Assembly: GCA_937872095.1 (NCBI GenBank)
Contig: CALMNW010000060.1
Span: 1-35,743, forward strand
Length of the DNA stretch: 35,743 nt
From: an uncultured Verrucomicrobiota bacterium
Lineage (GTDB): Bacteria; Verrucomicrobiota; Kiritimatiellia; CAIQIC01; Lenti-01
Direction of reading: 5' to 3'
Positions 8,604 through 15,924 of the stretch are shown piece by piece. A program made the position numbers and the translations under genes. The notes under the pieces were generated by a model. The model did no database searches. It was not told where the DNA came from and saw only the letters and a program-made list of their open reading frames with translations. Position 1 is the first letter of the stretch; each line of letters opens with the position of its first letter.

Positions 8604-9767
8604 TTGCATAAGTCGTTGGGCATGCTGGGGTGGATTTGCACGATGGCCGTTTCGGCTATGGGGCAGATGACCAACTTGCAGGCCGAGACGAATTCGATCC
8701 GTCTGGAATGGGCGGCCATGCCGGGGAACCCCTATCGAGTGTTCGCCACGACCAACCTTGTTGTACCGACATGGAACAACCTGACACCGGATGGGGTAGT
8801 GTTTTCAGAGGCACAGGGGTTCCATGTTCTCCCAATGGGCAAGCGGAAGGAATTTTGTTTTGCGGTGGCCAGCGACTATATAATCGTGGATTTGTTGGAA
8901 GGGCCGGATGCAGCGAACTACTCCGTGAGCTATACGAACGCTCCGCCGGATGGCGGCTGGACGGATGAATACAAGACCACCAAACTTGTCCTGCGGAGAA
9001 TTCCGGGTGGGCATTTCACAATGGGCTCACCCACCAATGAATATGGGCGGAACAGCGACGAGGCCCAACACTCGGTGCGGCTGACAAAGGACTTCTACAT
9101 TGGTGTGTTCGAGGTGACGCAGAAACAATGGGAACGGGTGATGGGCAACTGGCCGAGCCTTTTTAGCAATGTGACATGCCGGGATTCTCGTCCCGTCGAG
9201 CGGGTCGGCTATATCGATATTCGCGGGGCTGTTGCGGGAACGAACTGGCCGACGGACCGCAATGTGGACACGAACTCATTCTTGGGACGGTTGCGCATGA
9301 AGACGGGACAGGTCTTTGACTTGCCCGCGGAGGCGCAATGGGAATACGCCTGTCGGGCAGGAACGGCCACGGCGTTGAATTCGGGATTCGATATGAGCAT
9401 CGAAAACGCCAATGAACGGATGTCCGAAGTAGGGCGATTTGCCGGTAATCATCCCGGCGGGTATCCAGTAGGCAGTTCAACCAATGGGGTGGAAAGTGGC
9501 ACGGCGAAAGTGGGGAGTTATCAGCCGAACACTTGGGGGTTATTCGATATGCATGGGAATGTCTCGGAGTGGTGTCTGGACGGGTATGAAAGTGATCTGA
9601 CAGACGCATGCGATCCGTCAGGGGCCGTTTCAAGTTCAATCCGCGTGTTACGTGGCGGGGGATGGAACGTCAGTTCTTGGAGTTGTCGTTCAGCGTCGCG
9701 CTCTCGTGATGTCCAAAGTGGAAACGGAATCGGGTGTGGCTTTCGTCTTGCGCAGCCACTGCCATAA
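8604..9767 (+). CDS. Secreted formylglycine-generating-enzyme-like (SUMF1/FGE-sulfatase) protein
   Basis: A 387-residue protein. I place the start at TTG 8604 because GGAGG lies 7 nt upstream and the product then opens with a compact signal peptide (HKSLGMLGWICTMAVSAMGQ). An upstream in-frame TTG at 8538 is the -35 box of the promoter. Residues about 28-95 form a small beta module common in secreted proteins of this lineage. The SUMF1 domain spans about 128-385: IPGGHFTMGSP, FEVTQKQWERVMG, LPAEAQWEYACRAGT, GLFDMHGNVSEWC, and RVLRGGGWNVSSWSCRSASR with GCGFRLA at the end. Cys361 lies where the family often keeps a copper-binding Cys, but both catalytic Cys are not convincingly present. No sulfatase is nearby, so sulfatase maturation cannot be claimed. 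GC is visibly lower than in neighbouring genes. Confidence 0.82.
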   Translation: MHKSLGMLGWICTMAVSAMGQMTNLQAETNSIRLEWAAMPGNPYRVFATTNLVVPTWNNLTPDGVVFSEAQGFHVLPMGKRKEFCFAVASDYIIVDLLEGPDAANYSVSYTNAPPDGGWTDEYKTTKLVLRRIPGGHFTMGSPTNEYGRNSDEAQHSVRLTKDFYIGVFEVTQKQWERVMGNWPSLFSNVTCRDSRPVERVGYIDIRGAVAGTNWPTDRNVDTNSFLGRLRMKTGQVFDLPAEAQWEYACRAGTATALNSGFDMSIENANERMSEVGRFAGNHPGGYPVGSSTNGVESGTAKVGSYQPNTWGLFDMHGNVSEWCLDGYESDLTDACDPSGAVSSSIRVLRGGGWNVSSWSCRSASRSRDVQSGNGIGCGFRLAQPLP

Positions 9768-9847
9768 TCGGTTCGCCATGTGAAGTGTCATCGCTGGTGG
9801 AATCGGCGTTGAATCGCCCGAGGCGGGGGCGTAGAGTGGGGCGCGAG

Positions 9848-9940
9848 TTTTCCACGCTATGGAAATATTTTTTCCACGGTGTGGAAAAATCCGGCAAGTT
9901 TTTCCACGGTGTGGAAAACTTTTTTCCACGGTATGGAAAA
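9848..9940 (+). repeat. Four-copy TTTCCACGG(T)/(T)GGAAA palindromic array upstream of ddl
   Basis: Four copies of the imperfect palindrome TTTCCACGGTGTGGAAA: core starts at 9849 (variant TTTCCACGCTATGGAAA), 9871, 9901 and 9923 (variant with GTATGG). Core-to-core distances are 22, 30 and 22 bp, near two and three helical turns. The array fills most of the gap between the SUMF1 gene and ddl and ends 19 nt before the ddl start. It could be a multi-site operator, a nucleoid-protein site or a repetitive extragenic palindrome. Confidence 0.85.
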
Positions 9941-9958
9941 ATTTCAGGACAAAGCGAA

Positions 9959-10852
9959 ATGAGCGGACAGAAGAGATTTCACAAGGTGGCGGTGCTGCTG
10001 GGCGGACCGTCGTCGGAACGGGCGGTATCGCTGCGGTCGGGCGCGGCGGTGGCGCAGGCGCTGCGGGAGCGCGGCTACGAGGTGGCGGAAGTCGTCGTGG
10101 GCGAGGACAGCTCGTTCGCGATTCCCGCCGGCACCGAGGTGGCGTTCGTGGCGATGCACGGCCGCTTCGGCGAGGACGGCGCGATCCAGGCGCTGCTGCG
10201 GAAGCAGGGCGTGCCGCACACGGGGTCGAGCCCGGAGGCCAGCGCGCGCGCGTTCGATAAATCGAAGAGCAAGCCGGTGATCGCGGCGGCGGGAATCCCG
10301 ACGCCGCCCTTCGAGTTCCTGCGCAAAGGGCAGGCGCGGACGTTGCCGCTGCCGGTGGTGGTCAAGCCGGTGCGGCAGGGGTCGAGCGTGGGCGTGTCGC
10401 GGGTGTTCCGCGAAGACGAGTGGGCGCCCGCGCTGGAGTTGGCGCTGGGCTACGACGACGTCGCGCTGGTGGAGGAGTTCATTCCGGGCAAGGAACTGAC
10501 CGTGGGCGTGGTGGGGGAAACGGTGCTGCCGGTGGTCGAAATCGTCACGGCGGACGGAAACTTCGATTACGAACAGAAATACACGCCGGGAAAATCGTCG
10601 CACCGGATTCCGGCGGACATCCCGGCGGAAACCGCCCGCGCCTGCCAGGAAGCCGCCTTGGCCTGTTTCCGCGCGCTGGGGTGCAGCGGCATGGGGCGGG
10701 TGGACATCCGCCTGCGGCCGGACGGCCGGTTTTTCGTGCTGGAACTCAACAACATCCCGGGCATGACGGAAGTCAGCCTGCTGCCGGATGCGGCGCGGGC
10801 GCACGGCTGGAGTTTTCCGGAACTTTGCGAACGCATCCTGAACGTGGTATGA
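9959..10852 (+). CDS. ddl: D-alanine--D-alanine ligase
   Basis: A 297-residue ATP-grasp ligase making D-Ala-D-Ala for peptidoglycan in the cytosol. Motifs: LLGGPSSERAVSLRSG (residues 13-28), HGRFGEDGAIQ, the ATP-binding KPVRQGSSVGVS (136-147), EEFIPGKELTVGV, and the metal-binding ELNNIPGMTEVSLLP (262-276; usually EVNTLPGMT). ATG 9959 is chosen because it begins the conserved N-terminus at normal length, with AGGA about 9 nt upstream. An upstream-extended frame only translates the palindrome array. This gene resumes the dcw-type series after the accessory insertions. Confidence 0.95.
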   Translation: MSGQKRFHKVAVLLGGPSSERAVSLRSGAAVAQALRERGYEVAEVVVGEDSSFAIPAGTEVAFVAMHGRFGEDGAIQALLRKQGVPHTGSSPEASARAFDKSKSKPVIAAAGIPTPPFEFLRKGQARTLPLPVVVKPVRQGSSVGVSRVFREDEWAPALELALGYDDVALVEEFIPGKELTVGVVGETVLPVVEIVTADGNFDYEQKYTPGKSSHRIPADIPAETARACQEAALACFRALGCSGMGRVDIRLRPDGRFFVLELNNIPGMTEVSLLPDAARAHGWSFPELCERILNVV

Positions 10853-10853
10853 T
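10825..10853 (+). promoter_or_regulatory. Promoter for azoR inside the 3' end of ddl
   Basis: TTGCGA (10825-10830), a 17-nt spacer and TATGAT (10848-10853; 5 of 6 consensus bases). It overlaps the ddl stop codon and would start transcription near 10860, just before the azoR ribosome-binding site. Confidence 0.55.
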
Positions 10854-10877
10854 CCGACGACAACCGAGGAGAAACCC

Positions 10878-11489
10878 ATGAAGGTATTGCGAGTATTGGC
10901 GAATCCCAAGCCGGTGGAGAAATCGGCGAGCCTGCGGATCGAAAAGGCGTTTACCGAAGCGCTGGAGAAGCATCGGCCCGACGCGGTTTTCGAGGCGATC
11001 GACCTGTATCGCGACGAGATCCCGCAACTGGACGAGAAAACGCTGCCGTCGTTTTTCGGGGCGGCGCCGGTCGATGCGGAAACCGCGCGCAAGATGGCGC
11101 GGCGCGAAGAGATTCTGAAGCAGTTCCTGGCGGCGGATCTGGTCGTGATCGCGACGCCGATGTGGAATTTCAACGCGCCGCCGATGCTGAAGGCGTGGAT
11201 CGACGCGGTGCTGGTGGCCGGAAAGACCTTCCAGTACACGGCGACGGGCCCCGTGGGGCTGGTGCCGGGCAAGAAGGTCGTGCTGTGCATCGCCAGCGGC
11301 GGGGTCTACGAGGGCGCGATGGCCGCTTACGACACGTTGACGCCGATGCTGAAAACCCAGCTGGGCTTCATCGGCATCACCGACGTGACGGAACTGCGGG
11401 CGCCCGGGCAGGGGGCGGGCGGCGAGAAGGCGAAAGCCAGCACGGAGGCCGCGATCGCCAAGGCAAAGGAAGCGGCGACGAAGTTCTAG
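10878..11489 (+). CDS. azoR: FMN-dependent NADH:quinone/azo reductase
   Basis: A 203-residue flavodoxin-fold protein. The opening VLRVLANPK, TPMWNFNAPPMLKAWID (residues 93-109, the FMN phosphate and ring loop), and CIASGGVY (137-144) are the AzoR/acyl-carrier-phosphodiesterase-like signatures. The family forms FMN-containing dimers that reduce quinones or azo compounds with NADH, and the usual length is about 200. The start is well supported by GAGGAG upstream. It sits between ddl and ftsQ but has its own promoter and a following terminator-like hairpin, so it looks like an insert into the division cluster rather than a functional member. Confidence 0.92.
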   Translation: MKVLRVLANPKPVEKSASLRIEKAFTEALEKHRPDAVFEAIDLYRDEIPQLDEKTLPSFFGAAPVDAETARKMARREEILKQFLAADLVVIATPMWNFNAPPMLKAWIDAVLVAGKTFQYTATGPVGLVPGKKVVLCIASGGVYEGAMAAYDTLTPMLKTQLGFIGITDVTELRAPGQGAGGEKAKASTEAAIAKAKEAATKF

Positions 11490-11532
11490 AGACAAAGCGG
11501 GCGGAACGCCCGCGCTTCGGCAAAGCAGGATC

Positions 11533-11565
11533 GCGCCGCGCCCCCCTTCCGGGGCGCGGCGCTTT
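11533..11565 (+). terminator. GC-rich hairpin after azoR, probable terminator
   Basis: A perfect 12-bp stem (GCGCCGCGCCCC at 11533-11544 with its complement at 11551-11562) and a CCTTCC loop. The T tail is short (TTTCG), so termination may be partial. A smaller hairpin (GCGGGCG/CGCCCGC) lies just before it. Confidence 0.6.
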
Positions 11566-11732
11566 CGTCGGGAGAGCGGTTTCGGCTTCGGCGGCGGCGG
11601 CGGCGGGCGCGTTCCGGGGGGCAGAAACGGTTCGATCCGGAAAACGGGTCGGAGCCGGCGCAAAAAGTGTTTTTCCGGTGGGGCGGGTATGGCATAGTGC
11701 GGGCCTACCTATTTTGTTGAAAGAGGACGACC

Positions 11733-12593
11733 TTGGCGTATGGCAAGACAAAGGAGCGGCAGCGGAACCGTCCGCGGGGCAGCCTGTTGAAGGCCGCCGG
11801 GCGCACGACGGAACGTCGCCGGGCGGTCCGGCGCCGGATTATCACGGCGCTGGCGCTGGCGATCGGGCTGCCGGCGCTCGCCGTCGGTGCGTACGTCGGG
11901 GGGCACGCGGCGTGGCGCGCGATGTTCACGGAGAACGATTTTTTCCAGATTCGCCAGATCGAGGTGACGACCGACGGCGCGCTCGGCGCGGAAAGCGTCA
12001 AGGAATACGCCAAGGTGCGGGAGGGCCTCAATCTGTTTGCGGTTCGGCCGCAGGAAATCCGCGAAGCGCTGCTGGGGGTGTCGGTGATCGCCTCCGCGCA
12101 GGTGGGCCGCCGCTTGCCGGACACGCTGATCATCGAGGTGGCCGAGCGCGTCGCGGTGGCGCGTCTGGGGCGGCCGGGCGCGGGCAGCCCGCTGGCGGTG
12201 GACGCCACGGGGCACGTGCTGGGGCCCAGCTCCGTGCGGGCCAGCCTGCCGGTGGTGCTGGGCGTGCGGGACGTCGGCCTGCGTCCCGGCGACGTGGTGG
12301 CCGATCCCATGCTGAAGGAAGCCTTGGCCATCCTGGAAATCTGCAACGAAACCGCCATGCGCGAGGAACTGGCGGTGGCCTCCATCGACGTCGGCAGCGA
12401 AGACCTGCTCGACGTGGAGCTGTCTTCGGGAGAACAGGTCTTGCTGTCGCGCGACAAGCTGAAGGAAAAACTGCTGCAACTGCGCGAAATGCGGAAGGCG
12501 GCGCGCGACCGGGGGCTGGATCTGGCCACGTACGACCTGACGGTGGACCGCAACTACGTGGGCCGGCCGGCGGGGGCGGCGGAGTCGCCCTGA
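11733..12593 (+). CDS. ftsQ: Cell division protein FtsQ (POTRA domain)
   Basis: A 286-residue bitopic membrane protein. It has a basic cytoplasmic N-terminus (1-35), one transmembrane helix (about 36-57, IITALALAIGLPALAVGAYVG), a POTRA-like domain from about residue 70 (FFQIRQIEVTTDGAL...LNLFAV), and a beta domain containing LPDTLIIEVAERVAVARL. In the divisome FtsQ links cytoplasmic ring proteins to periplasmic septal synthesis through FtsL and FtsB. The start is TTG 11733, preceded by AGAGGA at 5-nt spacing. Sequence identity in this family is low, but position directly before ftsA and ftsZ settles the call. Confidence 0.9.
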   Translation: MAYGKTKERQRNRPRGSLLKAAGRTTERRRAVRRRIITALALAIGLPALAVGAYVGGHAAWRAMFTENDFFQIRQIEVTTDGALGAESVKEYAKVREGLNLFAVRPQEIREALLGVSVIASAQVGRRLPDTLIIEVAERVAVARLGRPGAGSPLAVDATGHVLGPSSVRASLPVVLGVRDVGLRPGDVVADPMLKEALAILEICNETAMREELAVASIDVGSEDLLDVELSSGEQVLLSRDKLKEKLLQLREMRKAARDRGLDLATYDLTVDRNYVGRPAGAAESP

Positions 12594-12624
12594 CGGATCG
12601 CAAGCGGAAAGGGATGGAAGGAAG

Positions 12625-13821
12625 ATGAACATCGAACCGATCGTGGCGCTGGAAATCGGCACGAGCCGCGTGCGCGTATTCGTGGGGGAAGCCCGGGAGG
12701 ACGGCGCGCTGATGATCACCGCGGTCGGCGATACCGCCAGCAGCGGCATGCGCAAGGGGGAAATTTTCCATTTCGACAGCGTCTGCGCGTGCGTGGAAAC
12801 GGCGCTGCGGCAGGCCGAAGAAGCCGCGGATCTCAAGATCAACGAAGTCTATCTGGCCCTGTCGGGGTCGCAGATCGAGGCGATGCCCAGCCGGGCGGAA
12901 ATCCCGGTCGACGGCGAAATCGCCCAAGACGACGTGGACCACGTGCTGAAAATGGCCAAGGAAGTGACCCTGCCGTCGGATCGCGAGATCCTGCACAGCA
13001 TCTTCGGGCAATTCGGCGTGGACGGGCTGCGGGGCGTGACGCCGGTGGGGCTCGTGGGCCAGACGCTGTCGGCGGACATGCTGATCGTGCACGGCGTCCA
13101 TTCGCGGATGGTGAATCTGGTGCGGGTCGTCAAGGCGCTGAAGCTGGAAATGGCGGAGCCGCTGTTCAGCGGCCTGTGTTCGGCGCAGGCCGCGCTGTCC
13201 GCGGACCAGAAGCTGCAGGGGGCCTTGCTGATCGATCTGGGCGGCGGCAAGACCGACTACGTGGTCTACGCGCAGGCGAAGATCGCGGATGCGGGCGTGA
13301 TCGCCGTGGGCGGCGACCACGTGACGAACGACGTCGCGCGCGCGTTCCGGCTGTCGACGACGGAGGCGGAGGCGCTGAAGCTGCAGCATGGCGACGCCAT
13401 GGTGAGCGGGGCGGGCCGCACGCGGCGCCTGCCCCTGCCGACGGCGGCGGGCGAAACGCCCCGCACCGCGAAGCTCTCGGACCTGCAAACGATCGTGCAT
13501 CTGCGCATGGAAGAGACCTTCGGCCTGATCCGCACGCGCTTGCAGCAGCAGAAGCTGCTGCCCCTGCTGGGCGGCGGCGTGGTGCTGACGGGCGGCGGCG
13601 CCCACCTGAAAAACGTGGCGCAGCTGGCGGAGAAGGTCTTCGGCCTGCCGTGCGAAATCGGCGTGCCGCGCAACGCCAGCGGGCTGACCGCGAACCTGGC
13701 GGTGCCGGAATACGCGACCGGCGTGGGCGCCGTGCTGCACGGCTATCGCGGCGCCCGGGCCCGGGCGGAGCAAAGCCGGGGCGTCTGGAAGAAGATCGGC
13801 AACTGGTTTGGCGTGAACTGA
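12625..13821 (+). CDS. ftsA: Cell division protein FtsA
   Basis: A 398-residue actin-fold ATPase that tethers FtsZ filaments to the inner membrane. It opens with IVALEIGTSRVRVFVGEAREDG (phosphate loop 1). It contains the 1C region with SGSQIEAMPSRAEIPV, phosphate loop 2 LLIDLGGGKTDYVVY, the VGGDHVTNDVARAF segment and GGGVVLTGGGAHLKNV near the adenosine site. The last 13 residues (GVWKKIGNWFGVN) form the amphipathic membrane-targeting helix expected in FtsA. GGAAGGAAG precedes the ATG. It is followed 16 nt later by ftsZ. Confidence 0.95.
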   Translation: MNIEPIVALEIGTSRVRVFVGEAREDGALMITAVGDTASSGMRKGEIFHFDSVCACVETALRQAEEAADLKINEVYLALSGSQIEAMPSRAEIPVDGEIAQDDVDHVLKMAKEVTLPSDREILHSIFGQFGVDGLRGVTPVGLVGQTLSADMLIVHGVHSRMVNLVRVVKALKLEMAEPLFSGLCSAQAALSADQKLQGALLIDLGGGKTDYVVYAQAKIADAGVIAVGGDHVTNDVARAFRLSTTEAEALKLQHGDAMVSGAGRTRRLPLPTAAGETPRTAKLSDLQTIVHLRMEETFGLIRTRLQQQKLLPLLGGGVVLTGGGAHLKNVAQLAEKVFGLPCEIGVPRNASGLTANLAVPEYATGVGAVLHGYRGARARAEQSRGVWKKIGNWFGVN

Positions 13822-13837
13822 GCGGAGGAACGGGACC

Positions 13838-15055
13838 ATGTCGGCGAATCTGGAACATTCGAAGGAAAGCGTCCGAGACCTCCGCTGCCGCGTGCTGGTG
13901 GCGGGAATCGGCAGCGGGGCCTGCAACGTCCTGAGCCATTCGCTGGCGGGGTGGTCCGACCCCCCGACGGTGGCGGCCATCAACACGGATGCGCGCGCGC
14001 TGGCGGATGCGGACATCGAGCTGAAAGTGGCGATCGGCCGCACCGTCGCCAAGGGGATGGGCACCGGCGGCGACGCGGAATTGGGCCGGCTGGCGGCCAA
14101 CGAGGACCTGGATGCGCTGCGCGCCCTGGTCGCCGGCCACGATCTGCTGCTGCTGGTGGCGAGTCTCGGGGGCGGGACGGCCACGGGCGCGGCGCCGGTA
14201 CTCGCCCGGCTCGCCCGCGAGGAAGGGATGCTGGTGCTCGCCTACGTGACCCTGCCGTTCGCCTTCGAAGGGGCGCGCCGCCAGGAACAGGCCCAGGAAG
14301 GCTTGGCGGCCCTCAAGCAATCCGCCGACGCCGTCGTGTGCCTGCCCAACCAGCGGCTGCATGCGATGCTGCCGCCCGACACCGCGCTGCCGGACGCCTT
14401 CGCGTTCGTGGATCGCATGATGTCGGCCGGTCTCCGGGGCCTGTGGACGCTGCTGGCGCGCGACAACATGCTCAACCTCGATTTCTCGGATCTGCAGAGC
14501 TTGGTGGAAAACAGCGGCAACGAATGCGGGTTCGGCTACGGCGAAGGGAAAGGCCCCGACAAGGCCGCGCAGGCGCTGGAGGGGCTGCTGGAAGGGCCCA
14601 TGCTGGAAAAAGGGCGCGTCATCGCCAATTCCGGGGCGATGATCCTGAGCGTGGCCGGCGGGCCGGACCTGTCGCTGGTGGAGCTGGAGACCATCCATCG
14701 GCGGTTCCAGGAAGCGGCGCGGCCGGGGGCCCGGATTTCGATGGGCGCGGCGGTGTTGGGCGACTGGACCGGGCGCCTGGCGCTCACGGTCCTGGCCGCC
14801 GAACATTGGCTGCCGCCGGCCCGCAGCGCCGCGGAAACCGTCCAATCGGGCGGTTCGCTCTTTTTCGACGAGGCGCCGCCGAAAAAAGAAGAGGGGCGCG
14901 CCGGCCATGCGGGCAAGGGCGTCCGGCAATCCGAACTGCCGCTGGGGAGCGCCAGCGACCGCGGGCGCTTCCAGGACGTGGCGCCGACCATCTACGAGGG
15001 GACCGATCTGGACATCCCGGTCTTTATCCGCCGGGGCATCCGCCTGCCGACCTGA
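13838..15055 (+). CDS. ftsZ: Cell division protein FtsZ (divergent nucleotide loops)
   Basis: A 405-residue tubulin-fold GTPase forming the division ring. Recognised by AINTDARAL (48-56), KGMGTGGDAELGR (72-84), the signature loop LGGGTATGAAPV (110-121), the synergy (T7) loop NLDFSD (213-218), and an excellent C-terminal peptide DLDIPVFIRR (390-399) for binding FtsA and other partners. Differences from typical FtsZ: the signature GGGTGTG reads GGGTATG (Ala115), and the N-terminal glycine-rich loop is GIGSGACN instead of GGGGGNA. GGAGGAA lies upstream of the ATG. The C-terminal linker spans about 340-385. Confidence 0.93.
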   Translation: MSANLEHSKESVRDLRCRVLVAGIGSGACNVLSHSLAGWSDPPTVAAINTDARALADADIELKVAIGRTVAKGMGTGGDAELGRLAANEDLDALRALVAGHDLLLLVASLGGGTATGAAPVLARLAREEGMLVLAYVTLPFAFEGARRQEQAQEGLAALKQSADAVVCLPNQRLHAMLPPDTALPDAFAFVDRMMSAGLRGLWTLLARDNMLNLDFSDLQSLVENSGNECGFGYGEGKGPDKAAQALEGLLEGPMLEKGRVIANSGAMILSVAGGPDLSLVELETIHRRFQEAARPGARISMGAAVLGDWTGRLALTVLAAEHWLPPARSAAETVQSGGSLFFDEAPPKKEEGRAGHAGKGVRQSELPLGSASDRGRFQDVAPTIYEGTDLDIPVFIRRGIRLPT

Positions 15056-15059
15056 AGGC

Positions 15060-15088
15060 TTGATTTCGGGCGCGGGAATCGCGACAGT
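15060..15088 (+). promoter_or_regulatory. Weak candidate promoter for the outer-membrane-like protein gene
   Basis: TTGATT (15060-15065), a 17-nt spacer and GACAGT (15083-15088). The -35 box matches at four positions and the -10 at three. Placement 31 nt before the GTG start is suitable. Confidence 0.3.
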
Positions 15089-15118
15089 CTCGAAAGTGGG
15101 AAGAAAAGGAGCCGACAC

Positions 15119-15661
15119 GTGAAATACATGAAGTGGATGATGGTGGCAGTGGCCTTTTGCATGGTTGTTCCGGCGGCGCCGGGTGCGGCGTTGTTGACGC
15201 AAGGATCGAACGAAATCGGCATCCAGGGCAACGTGGATACGGCCTCCGTGGGAGGGACGGAATACGACCTGAGCGGTAAATACGCCTATTTCTTCTGGGA
15301 CCGCCTTTCCATGGGCGCCCGGGCGAGCGTCGGCGGCAACGATTGGTGGAGCTATTTCGGCTTCGGGGTCACGAGCGAATACAACTTCGGCCTGCCGGAG
15401 GGCTATCGCCCGCTGTTCGGAACGGATCTCGTGCCGATCTTCCTCGGATTGGCCATGGACTTCCGCTCCACGAATCTCGACGACCGCGAGAACGCCTTGG
15501 TGTTCGGCGCGGAAATCGGTTCCAAGTTTTTCCTGACGGATTCGACGGCCCTGGTCGTTTCGATGATCGGCGAAATGGGGACGGAAGACATCTACTACGA
15601 CGAAGACGAGCCGACCGACACGAACCTGAAGTTCCAGCTGGGCTTGCGCTTCTATTTCTAG
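15119..15661 (+). CDS. Predicted small outer-membrane beta-barrel protein
   Basis: A 180-residue protein. GTG 15119 is preferred over ATG 15128 because AAGGAG lies 7 nt upstream. Residues 1-24 are a Sec signal peptide ending in APGAA. The mature part alternates polar and aromatic residues in short strands (YDLSGKYAYFFWDRLSMGARASV, YFGFGVTSEYNF) and ends LKFQLGLRFYF, with the terminal Phe typical of BAM-assembled barrels. The size suits an eight-stranded OmpA/OmpW-like barrel. It has no recognised specific family or ligand. It follows ftsZ but probably has its own promoter, and a terminator follows. Confidence 0.72.
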   Translation: MKYMKWMMVAVAFCMVVPAAPGAALLTQGSNEIGIQGNVDTASVGGTEYDLSGKYAYFFWDRLSMGARASVGGNDWWSYFGFGVTSEYNFGLPEGYRPLFGTDLVPIFLGLAMDFRSTNLDDRENALVFGAEIGSKFFLTDSTALVVSMIGEMGTEDIYYDEDEPTDTNLKFQLGLRFYF

Positions 15662-15684
15662 GCGAACCGGGGATTTTCTCGGCC

Positions 15685-15713
15685 ACGGCGCGGGCGAACC
15701 CCGCGCCGTTTTC
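15685..15713 (+). terminator. Rho-independent terminator after the outer-membrane-like protein
   Basis: A perfect 10-bp stem (ACGGCGCGGG at 15685-15694, complement at 15700-15709), a 5-nt loop, then TTTT. It starts 23 nt after the stop codon. Confidence 0.82.
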
Positions 15714-15743
15714 GCGCCCCGCCCGCGGCGCGCCGAAAAGGGG

Positions 15744-15772
15744 TTGAATTCCCGGGCGGGCTGGGGTATTCA
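15744..15772 (+). promoter_or_regulatory. Candidate promoter for tRNA-Ser
   Basis: TTGAAT (15744-15749), a 17-nt spacer and TATTCA (15767-15772), about 44 nt before the mature tRNA. It is moderate in match but well spaced. Confidence 0.45.
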
Positions 15773-15815
15773 TCTGCGAGTTTTTGGTCTTGCCCAACCG
15801 GGGCGGGACCGGCGC

Positions 15816-15906
15816 GGAGAGATGGCTGAGCGGCCTAAGGCACTCGACTCGAAATCGAGCGGGCGTTAAAAGCGTCCCGTGGGTTCAAATCCCACTCTCT
15901 CCGCCA
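15816..15906 (+). tRNA. tRNA-Ser (anticodon CGA)
   Basis: The acceptor stem GGAGAGA pairs with TCTCTCC. The anticodon stem CTCGA/TCGAG holds loop CTCGAAA, anticodon CGA, reading UCG. A long variable arm (GCGGGCG...CGTCCCGT region) marks it as type II, as expected for serine. The T arm is GTGGGTTCAAATCCCAC, and CCA is encoded at 15904-15906. Confidence 0.95.
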
Positions 15907-15924
15907 TTTTTCGGCGAGGAATCC

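Noticed and set aside
8604-9767. Sulfatase-activating enzyme call for the SUMF1 protein
   Set aside because: The fold is supported, but both catalytic cysteines are not clearly in place and no sulfatase gene is nearby.
9848-9940. CRISPR-like array
   Set aside because: The repeats are 17-bp palindromes with 5-13 nt between them, no spacers of regular length and no cas genes.
9734-9958. Upstream extension of ddl through the palindrome array
   Set aside because: It would translate the repeats into a Phe/Lys/Gly-rich leader overlapping the SUMF1 stop; ATG 9959 gives the normal Ddl N-terminus.
11680-11705. Promoter before ftsQ (CATAGT near 11692)
   Set aside because: The -10-like box is present but no TTGACA-like element lies 16-18 nt upstream; not strong enough to list.
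13166-15202. 678-codon reverse frame opposite ftsZ
   Set aside because: Antisense shadow; the forward frame contains the FtsZ motifs.
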